Positions 20,097 through 25,886 of a stretch of DNA of 25,886 bases are shown in pieces. Within the stretch, counting starts at the first letter, position 1; each line of letters opens with the position of its first letter. The position numbers and the translations under genes are program-made. The notes beneath the pieces are model-generated. The model was given only the letters and a program-made list of their open reading frames with translations, made no database searches and had not been told where the DNA came from. This DNA comes from a virus. Location: IMG/VR virus record IMGVR_UViG_3300021952_000037, positions 1-25,886 of that record; one strand, written 5' to 3'.

Positions 20097-22316
20097 ATGA
20101 CTACCGCATACACCTCCCTTCTTGGTCTGGCCCTCCCGGTTACTGGCGAACTGTCCGGTACTTGGGGCGATACCGTCAACGACTTCATCACGCAATACAC
20201 CGATGCGGCGGTGGCCGGGACGCAGACCATCAGCGGTGCGCAGACTGCGGTGACGCTATCCACTACCAACGGCTTCTCGTTGTCGCAGGCGGGTAGCGCA
20301 GGAACTACGGGGTCGGCTCAATACGCCATCATCAACTGCACTGGCAACCCGGCTAGCACGTTGGTGGTTACGGCCCCCAGCACTAGCAAGGTCTACCTTG
20401 TCCGCAATGCCACCTCAACCAATCAATCGGTAACGATCAAAGGTGCAGCAACTACCGGGGTAACGGTGGCAGCGGGCAAAGCAGCCCTGATTGCTTGGAG
20501 TGGTTCGGACTTCTCCCTCATTGCCACCACGGACGCTTCCAAACTTTCTGGTTTGACCGCAAACGGTGTGGCATACGCCGATGGTTCGGCGGTACTCACC
20601 ACTGGCACTGCCCTGACGTTTAGTGGTGGCAACCTGACCAATACAGGCGGCAGCATCAAGGCTCTGGCCGCAGCCACGCAAGACGCGGTGCAGTTGTCGG
20701 GCCGTGCGGGCGGTACGTCTTCGTACACTACCACGCTGACTCCGGGCACTCTGACGGCAAACAATACCCTGACGCTGCCGACATCCACCGGCACGCTTAT
20801 AACCACGGCCAACGTAACGCAATCAATTGCGGGGCCGACAACGTTTTCAACGTCCACAGGTGCATTGAACTTCGGCACCTCCCAAACCACCGGCACTTGG
20901 ACGGCGGGCGGTACGGCACAAACCGGGACGATGACGCTTGGTCAGTCCACGGATACCCAAACTGTAAACATTGCCACTGGCGTAGCCGCTACGGGTAAAA
21001 CCAAGACCATCAATTTTGGCACCGCAGGCGCATCCGGTTCAATTACCAACATTACCTACGGCTCCGCAACCGCAGGTTCGACAACCACGCATGCTTGGAA
21101 TGCAAACGGCAATGCGGTTATGAGTATTGACGCGTCTTCCAATTATTTGGTTGATACGGCCACCGGCACCATAAAAATTGGCGGCACAGCGCAAACGGGA
21201 GCAATTACCCTTGGTCAGTCCACGGACACCCAAACGGTAAACATTGCCACTGGCGTAGCCGCTACGGGCAAAACCAAGACCATCAACATTGGAACCGCAG
21301 GTAGCTCCGGGTCAGTTACTAACCTTATCTATGGTTCGGCGACAAACGGTTCAAATTGCTCCCATAGATGGTACATAAGCAGCGGGGCATTGGCAACAGC
21401 CGCCAGTTGGGAATATAACGTCTATGCAGCGCGGTACGAGTTTAGTATTGGCGATGGGGCTGCGGATTCTACGGCATTAAAAATAGCCAGCGCAGACTCA
21501 TATAATTATATTCGTTTTACCACATCTGCCGGGGCAGATGTATTTGCCATCCAAAATAACGATTACAAACTTCTTTTTAGCGGGGCGTCTAACAGTGCGG
21601 GCTTTCTTTATGACGCATTCCTTTATAAGACTGTACTTGGCCCGTCTGCCAGTAGTGGCGGTAGTTCTAACAGCGCGTACCTTTTGTTGTCGCAAGGTTC
21701 AACGACAAATGTGCCCCTGCAATTTGAAACAGCCACCGCACTAAAAACAACCGCAGTTGCAGGCGGCGTTGAATATGACGGCACGGCGTTTTATGGCACA
21801 ACGTCCACGACTACGGGCCGTGGTTTCCTTCCCGCTCCGCAGTATTTTAGACTGTCGGCTGATGGATCGGCAACAGGCAACGCGGGATTTGCAAACTTCT
21901 TCGGCTCCTCATCTGGTATTACTTTAAATGCCAGTGGTTTTTACGAGGTTGAGTACACCATTTACTTCCTGAAGACAACCGCTGCCACAGTTCAATTTAG
22001 GTTGTCATTTTCATCAGGCCCCACCAACTGCAACGCTTTCTATATGGGCACGGGCGTAGGCGGCGGCGCTACCGTTGGCACGGGTCAGACGGCAGCGGTG
22101 TATTTGCAAACCGGCACGACTGCAACTCTACCCCTTACGGGTTCTTTGACCACGGGCGTAAACCATGTGTATGTGGTTAAGTCAATTATCCAAGCCAATG
22201 CTTCAACAACTTTGGATTTGCAAATTCAAGCAACCTCGGGCACTGTTACCCCGCGAACCGGTAGTTATTACAAAGTAACCGCGCTTCCCGCTGGCAACAC
22301 GGGCACCTTTGTGTAA
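20097..22316 (+). CDS. Modular tail fibre protein
   Basis: This is a 739-residue, Thr/Ser/Gly-rich protein. Residues about 1-45 (TSLLGLALPVTGELSGTWGD, then TVNDFITQYTDAAVAGTQTI) are an N-terminal module I recall from tail fibres that attach to the tail. The middle contains TANGVAYADGSAVLTTGTAL and two copies of a TQTVNIATGVAATGKTKTI repeat (about residues 271 and 362). From about 576 onward is a beta-rich C-terminal domain (FRLSADGS, YEVEYTIYFLKTTAATVQF, SGPTNCNAFYMG) resembling jelly-roll receptor-binding domains. The stretch from about 21350 to 22010 is noticeably more AT-rich than the rest, suggesting exchange of the host-range part. AGGAG precedes the ATG. Confidence 0.85.
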   Translation: MTTAYTSLLGLALPVTGELSGTWGDTVNDFITQYTDAAVAGTQTISGAQTAVTLSTTNGFSLSQAGSAGTTGSAQYAIINCTGNPASTLVVTAPSTSKVYLVRNATSTNQSVTIKGAATTGVTVAAGKAALIAWSGSDFSLIATTDASKLSGLTANGVAYADGSAVLTTGTALTFSGGNLTNTGGSIKALAAATQDAVQLSGRAGGTSSYTTTLTPGTLTANNTLTLPTSTGTLITTANVTQSIAGPTTFSTSTGALNFGTSQTTGTWTAGGTAQTGTMTLGQSTDTQTVNIATGVAATGKTKTINFGTAGASGSITNITYGSATAGSTTTHAWNANGNAVMSIDASSNYLVDTATGTIKIGGTAQTGAITLGQSTDTQTVNIATGVAATGKTKTINIGTAGSSGSVTNLIYGSATNGSNCSHRWYISSGALATAASWEYNVYAARYEFSIGDGAADSTALKIASADSYNYIRFTTSAGADVFAIQNNDYKLLFSGASNSAGFLYDAFLYKTVLGPSASSGGSSNSAYLLLSQGSTTNVPLQFETATALKTTAVAGGVEYDGTAFYGTTSTTTGRGFLPAPQYFRLSADGSATGNAGFANFFGSSSGITLNASGFYEVEYTIYFLKTTAATVQFRLSFSSGPTNCNAFYMGTGVGGGATVGTGQTAAVYLQTGTTATLPLTGSLTTGVNHVYVVKSIIQANASTTLDLQIQATSGTVTPRTGSYYKVTALPAGNTGTFV
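20907..21070 (+). repeat. Intragenic direct repeat, copy 1
   Basis: This is the first of two long, closely similar copies within the tail fibre gene, starting at GGCGGTACGGCACAAACC. Long identical runs shared with copy 2 include the stretch coding for NIATGVAATGKTKTIN. The copies start 273 bases (91 codons) apart, so the reading frame is kept. Confidence 0.85.
21180..21343 (+). repeat. Intragenic direct repeat, copy 2
   Basis: This is the second copy of the fibre repeat. Differences from copy 1 are mostly third-base changes plus a few amino acids (INFGTAGASGS becomes INIGTAGSSGS), showing selection on the protein. It may be a substrate for recombination with related fibre genes. Confidence 0.85.
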
Positions 22317-22319
22317 ATC

Positions 22320-22811
22320 ATGATTGATCCGTTTACCGCTATGGCCGCTGTGTCATCAGCGGTCAATCTGATCAAGAAGGCATCCGCAACGGTCAATGAC
22401 GTTCGCAGTCTGGGGCCGTTGCTTGGGCAGTATTTTGACGCCAAGCACGAAGCCACCAAGGCAGTTAAGGAAGCCAAGAAGAAGGGCGGCTCAAACATGG
22501 GCCGCGCCATTCAGGTTGAGATGTCCCTCATGCAGCAGAAGCAGTTTGAGGACGAACTGAAGATGCTGTTCTTCACCACCGGCAATGCGGATGTGTGGGA
22601 GAACATCATGATCCGGGTCAACCAGATGAACCGGGATGATGCACTTGAGGCCAAGCGGGAGAAGGAAGCCGCTGCCAGACGCCGCAAGGAGTTGGAAGAA
22701 ACTATTCAGGTGATCGTGGGGTCGGCCATGATTGCCACAATGTTGGCAGGCGTTGTGTACGCCATTGTCTCGGCCTACATCTACTGCAAGAGCCACATCT
22801 GTGGGTATTGA
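22320..22811 (+). CDS. Tail-anchored phage protein (MIDPFTA family)
   Basis: This is a 163-residue protein beginning MIDPFTAMAAVSSAVNLIKK, a start I recall from a small family in podoviruses and cyanophages. A Lys/Ala-rich helical middle (EATKAVKEAKKKGG, then MQQKQFEDELKMLFFTTGNA) is followed by a charged coil (EAKREKEAAARRRKELEETI). Then comes one strong C-terminal membrane segment (about 129-155, IQVIVGSAMIATMLAGVVYA). Two cysteines lie in the tail (C156, C161). It may be an internal virion protein that enters the membrane, or part of the lysis module that follows. The ATG lies 4 bases after the fibre stop. Confidence 0.75.
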   Translation: MIDPFTAMAAVSSAVNLIKKASATVNDVRSLGPLLGQYFDAKHEATKAVKEAKKKGGSNMGRAIQVEMSLMQQKQFEDELKMLFFTTGNADVWENIMIRVNQMNRDDALEAKREKEAAARRRKELEETIQVIVGSAMIATMLAGVVYAIVSAYIYCKSHICGY

Positions 22812-22820
22812 GGAGCGCAC

Positions 22821-23093
22821 ATGAACTGGTCAGACATTCTTAAGGCAATCATCCCCATTGTGGTCATGTGTTTGGCGTGGCTGCTCGGGCAAGTTAATTC
22901 CTTCAATGAGCGTTTGACCAAGATTGAGGGCCAGATGCCTGCCCTCATCACCAAGGAGGGCATCCCCACAGACAGCCCGATTTCTGCCGAACGCAGAATG
23001 ATCATGAAGGAACAAATCTACAAGGACATCAACGAACTTCAGGTGAAGGTCAAACTCCTTGAAGAACACGAACGCATGAAAGGAATCAGGTAA
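22821..23093 (+). CDS. Small membrane plus coiled-coil protein, lysis module
   Basis: This is a 90-residue protein with an N-terminal membrane segment (about 7-25, LKAIIPIVVMCLAWLLG) and a charged helical part (SFNERLTKIEGQMPALI, then AERRMIMKEQIYKDINELQV, then KVKLLEEHERMKG). The layout suits a spanin-like or holin-accessory protein. No signal peptidase II lipobox is visible, and the GIPTDSPISAERR stretch between the two parts is a constant element I recall from phages. It has GAGGAG before the ATG and overlaps the next gene by one base (TAATG), placing it in the lysis operon. Confidence 0.78.
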   Translation: MNWSDILKAIIPIVVMCLAWLLGQVNSFNERLTKIEGQMPALITKEGIPTDSPISAERRMIMKEQIYKDINELQVKVKLLEEHERMKGIR

Positions 23094-23608
23094 TGTTGAC
23101 CCTGCTATCCACCTTCATCTCCTTCCTGATGGGCGGTCTGCCCAAACTGCTTGATATGTGGCAGGACAGCAAGGACAAGAAGCACGAACTGGCCCTCGCT
23201 CAGTTGCAGACTGAGCGGGAACTTGAACTCCGCAAGGCGGGTTTTGAGGCTCAGGCGCGGGTGGAGGAGATCAAGACTGAGCAGATCGAGATGCAAACGT
23301 CTGCTGCGGTGCAGCAATCAGTCATCGCCGCCCAACAGGCTGAGATGCAGGCGCTCTACACCCATGACGCCGAACTCGGCAAGGGCGCATCTCAGTGGGT
23401 TGTAAACATCCGGGCGGGCACCCGCTCCTTCCTGACCTTGGGCTTCTTCCTGCTGTTGGTGTTGATCGACATCCTGATCTTCATCCACGGCTACAACACC
23501 GGGGCATCCTTCCGCGATCTGGCTGAGATGCTGTGGGACGAAGACACCCGCATCATGTTTGCGTCGATCATCACCTTCCACTTCGGCGGCAGGGCGTTTG
23601 GCAAGTGA
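23093..23608 (+). CDS. Holin candidate with three hydrophobic segments
   Basis: This is a 171-residue protein with an N-terminal hydrophobic segment (2-20, LTLLSTFISFLMGGLPKLL), a long charged coiled region (25-97), a clear membrane segment (112-133, SFLTLGFFLLLVLIDILIFI) and a C-terminal hydrophobic stretch (154-171, IMFASIITFHFGGRAFGK). The end, an acidic LWDEDT turn followed by a hydrophobic run to FGGRA, resembles the three-membrane-segment holin group (the GTA-type holin, as I recall). A holin makes the membrane lesion that lets the endolysin reach the wall. The very long coiled linker is unusual for a holin. It overlaps the endolysin gene by 4 bases. Confidence 0.7.
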   Translation: MLTLLSTFISFLMGGLPKLLDMWQDSKDKKHELALAQLQTERELELRKAGFEAQARVEEIKTEQIEMQTSAAVQQSVIAAQQAEMQALYTHDAELGKGASQWVVNIRAGTRSFLTLGFFLLLVLIDILIFIHGYNTGASFRDLAEMLWDEDTRIMFASIITFHFGGRAFGK

Positions 23609-24081
23609 ACGTCAGCCCTAAAGCCATCGACATGATCAAGCACCATGAGGGTGTGCGGATGAAACCATACCGCTGCCCTGCAAGGCTGTGGACGATTGGC
23701 GTGGGGCATGTCATGTACCCGGATCAGGCCCGCCTGCCCATTGAGCAGCGGGACAACGTAGCCCTGCGCCCAGAAGATAATCGGGCATTTACACAGGAAG
23801 AAGTTGATGGAATCCTCCGAAGTGATCTCGCACGCTTTGAGCGCGGCGTTCAGCAGTTCTGCCCTGTTAGTCTTACACAAGGTCAATTTGACGCTCTTGT
23901 TTCTTTCTCTTTCAATGTCGGTCTGGGCACACTTCAGCGAAGCACGCTCCGTCAGAAGGTTCTGCGCGGAGACATGGCAGGCGCTGCGGAGGAGTTCTTG
24001 AAGTATTGCCTTGCCGGGGGCAAAATCCTCCGGGGATTGCAGAACCGCCGCAATGACGAACGGGCCTTGTTTCTGAGTTAG
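23605..24081 (+). CDS. Endolysin, GH24 lysozyme (muramidase)
   Basis: This is a 158-residue lysozyme that cuts the peptidoglycan glycan strand. The catalytic Glu is E15 (KHHEGVRMKPY). The position nine residues on, Asp in T4 lysozyme, is C24 (YRCPAR), and the Thr of the triad is T30 (WTIGVGH). The spacing E-9-C-6-T matches the family, and the Cys variant is known from R21-type endolysins. The SLTQGQFDALVSFSFNVG motif (about 90-107) and the GGKILRGLQNRRNDER end are typical of GH24. The GTG start overlaps the holin stop (GTGA). There is no signal-anchor segment at the N-terminus, so release depends on a holin. Confidence 0.93.
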   Translation: MNVSPKAIDMIKHHEGVRMKPYRCPARLWTIGVGHVMYPDQARLPIEQRDNVALRPEDNRAFTQEEVDGILRSDLARFERGVQQFCPVSLTQGQFDALVSFSFNVGLGTLQRSTLRQKVLRGDMAGAAEEFLKYCLAGGKILRGLQNRRNDERALFLS

Positions 24082-24089
24082 GACAAGAA

Positions 24090-25886
24090 ATGCCACTCAA
24101 GAAGATTTTGTTCCGCCCGGGGGTTAACCGCGAAAATACACGGTATGCGTCTGAGTCATTGGGCTCGGTAAGTACAGGTACGCAGTCCGTTGGTGGTTGG
24201 TACGAGTGCGACAAGGTGCGGTTCCGTGCCGGTACCCCGGAAAAGATTGGCGGTTGGGCCCCGATCTCCAACAACGTATTCCTTGGCGTCTGCCGTTCCC
24301 TGTGGAACTGGGTCACGCTTGGCAGTTTGAACCTGATCGGTGTAGGTACCAACCTCAAGTTCTACATCGAAAAAGGCGGGGCATATAACGACATTACTCC
24401 GCTGCGTAAAACTTCCACGGGGTTGAGCAACCCGTTTGCGGTAACCCTAAACTCCACCACGGTCACGGTTACCGATGCTTCGCATGGGGCGTCTGCCGGG
24501 GATTACGTTACCTTCAGTGGCGCTACTGATATTGGCGGTGTCGGCACAAACGTAACCGCAGCGGTGCTGAACAAAGAGTTCTCCATTGATGCAGTTCTTA
24601 CTCCGAATACCTACACCATCACCATTAGCGTACAAGCCAACGCTACTGCGGTAGCTGGTTCTCCGGGCGGCGGAGCCGCAGTTTCAGCAGCGTATCAAAT
24701 CCCCGTAGGCCCGTCATATGCGATTCCGTTGACTGGATGGGGTGCAGGCCCGTGGGGCTCTGGGCCGTGGGGTGTAGGTACTCCAAGCACAGCCGATATT
24801 CGCTTGTGGAGCCAGAACAACTTTGGGGAAGACTTAATCTTCTCTTACCGTGGGGGCCCTATTTATTATTGGGACGCCACGGGCGGGGTTACAACTCGCG
24901 GGGTTGCGCTTACGTCGTTGTCCGGGGCGTCAGACGTACCCACAATACAAAACTTCATCTTTGTGTCGGACACGAGCCGGTTTGTGTTTGCGTTCGGTGC
25001 CAACGACTACGGCAGTGCGGCGCTAAACCCGATGTTGATTCGTTGGTCGGATCAAGAATCGCTGACGAACTGGACACCGGCAGCTACCAACCAAGCAGGT
25101 AGCGTGACGCTTTCCCACGGGTCTGAGATTGTTGCCGCTGTGCAAACCCGGCAGGAAATCGTGGTGCTCACGGACTCGTCCGTGTACTCCCTTCAGTACC
25201 TTGGGCCCCCCGTTGTCTGGGGGTCGCAAATTCTTGGTGACAATATTTCGATTGTCGGCCCCAATGCCGTTACTGTCGGTTCTGGTCGCGTATTCTGGAT
25301 GGGGATAGACAAATTCTACGTATACGATGGCCGACTGCAAACCCTGCGGTGCGATCTGCGGCAGTACGTCTACAACGACATTAACTTGGCGCAGCGGGCT
25401 CAATTCTTTGCCAGTACCAGCGAAGGTTTCAATGAGGTCTGGTGGTTCTACTGTTCTTCAGGTTCCACGGTCATTGACAGGTACGTGGTGTACAACTACC
25501 TTGAAGACATTTGGTACTACGGCACCATGGGGCGCACCGCATGGCTGGACTCCGGGCTCAGGGATAACCCAGTTGCGGCTACCTACGATTACACCTTGGT
25601 CAATCAAGAGTACGGTGTAGACGACAACACCACGGGCATTCCCGTGGCAATGGAATCTTTCATCTCGTCGTCTGAATTCGATATTGACGACGGCCACAAC
25701 TTTGGGTTTGTGTACCGTATCCTGCCTGACTTGACCTTCCGTGGCTCCACGGGAAGTAATACCCCGCAAGTCACTATGACGCTCATTCCGTTGGCTAACT
25801 CGGGTTCGGGATATACCGACCCGCAATCGGTTGGCGGATCCAGCTACGCCACAATTCAACGCATCAAAACCTACCCGGTTGAGGAA
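24090..25886 (+). CDS. Tail hub/nozzle-like protein, 3' end missing
   Basis: The reading frame is open from ATG 24090 to the window end (599 codons), so the gene is truncated. The N-terminus LKKILFRPGVNRENTRYASE, then GGWYECDKVRFRAGTPEKIG, is a pattern I recall from P22 gp10 / T7 gp12-like tail hub proteins of environmental podoviruses. Residues about 114-200 form an inserted beta domain (NPFAVTLNSTTVTVTDASHG, AGDYVTFSGATDIGG, TPNTYTITIS). The rest has beta-propeller-like strands (DIRLWSQNNFGEDLIFSYRG, then QEIVVLTDSSVYSLQYLG, and GRVFWMGIDKFYVYDGRLQT). It forms the lower tail tube that DNA passes through. It sits downstream of the lysis genes, away from the adaptors. Confidence 0.82.
   Translation, partial: MPLKKILFRPGVNRENTRYASESLGSVSTGTQSVGGWYECDKVRFRAGTPEKIGGWAPISNNVFLGVCRSLWNWVTLGSLNLIGVGTNLKFYIEKGGAYNDITPLRKTSTGLSNPFAVTLNSTTVTVTDASHGASAGDYVTFSGATDIGGVGTNVTAAVLNKEFSIDAVLTPNTYTITISVQANATAVAGSPGGGAAVSAAYQIPVGPSYAIPLTGWGAGPWGSGPWGVGTPSTADIRLWSQNNFGEDLIFSYRGGPIYYWDATGGVTTRGVALTSLSGASDVPTIQNFIFVSDTSRFVFAFGANDYGSAALNPMLIRWSDQESLTNWTPAATNQAGSVTLSHGSEIVAAVQTRQEIVVLTDSSVYSLQYLGPPVVWGSQILGDNISIVGPNAVTVGSGRVFWMGIDKFYVYDGRLQTLRCDLRQYVYNDINLAQRAQFFASTSEGFNEVWWFYCSSGSTVIDRYVVYNYLEDIWYYGTMGRTAWLDSGLRDNPVAATYDYTLVNQEYGVDDNTTGIPVAMESFISSSEFDIDDGHNFGFVYRILPDLTFRGSTGSNTPQVTMTLIPLANSGSGYTDPQSVGGSSYATIQRIKTYPVEE

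Noticed and set aside
20097-22316. Possible diversity-generating retroelement target in the fibre gene
   Set aside because: No reverse transcriptase, template repeat or adenine-biased variable region is visible in the window.
1-25886. tRNA genes or an integration site
   Set aside because: No cloverleaf, conserved T-loop or integrase was noticed; reading by eye could miss a weak tRNA, and a tRNA search program would settle it.

Overview
The window is a structural and lysis block of a tailed double-stranded DNA bacteriophage (Caudoviricetes). It is most likely an uncultured, podovirus-like phage of a moderately GC-rich aquatic bacterium. All 38 genes lie on the + strand, are packed almost without gaps, and often overlap by 1-14 bases, which suggests translational coupling. 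The phage call rests on TerL (ATPase plus nuclease motifs), a portal with a long Gln-rich tail, a gpT-like major capsid protein, two short-tail adaptor-like proteins, a tail hub/nozzle-like protein and a holin/endolysin pair. I see no integrase, repressor, polymerase, tRNA or CRISPR array. The host is an inference from style only.

Layout. (1) 132-9655 is the packaging and head module: a small-terminase candidate, TerL, a small conserved protein, portal, a family 2 glycosyltransferase, a small protein, a GroES-like co-chaperonin, scaffold, a small protein, a head surface protein and the major capsid protein. A strong intrinsic terminator (9666-9698) closes it. (2) 9804-12338 looks like a virion surface or head-spike cassette, with a protein resembling the GTA head-spike base followed by a long beta-rich fibre-like protein. 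(3) 12343-14719 is a dense run of small, mostly Lys/Gly-rich proteins of unknown function, interrupted by a free-standing HNH endonuclease. (4) 14721-18151 holds two adaptor-like proteins, a four-cysteine zinc-ribbon-like protein, two more small basic proteins and two tail-associated beta proteins, closed by a second terminator (18173-18196). (5) 18211-22316 holds a small conserved protein, a glycine-rich adhesin-like protein with two kinds of C-terminal repeats, and a modular tail fibre. (6) 22320-24081 is a membrane/lysis cassette: a tail-anchored protein, a membrane plus coiled-coil protein, a three-segment holin candidate and a GH24 endolysin. (7) A tail hub/nozzle-like gene starts at 24090 and runs off the window end.

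How the parts fit. Terminase and portal package DNA into a shell built from scaffold and capsid protein, perhaps with folding help from the phage GroES. Adaptors, hub and fibres form the tail, and holin plus endolysin release progeny. The least explained parts are the cluster of about nine small proteins, several sharing a C-terminal motif, the glycosyltransferase coupled to the portal gene, and the putative head-spike cassette.
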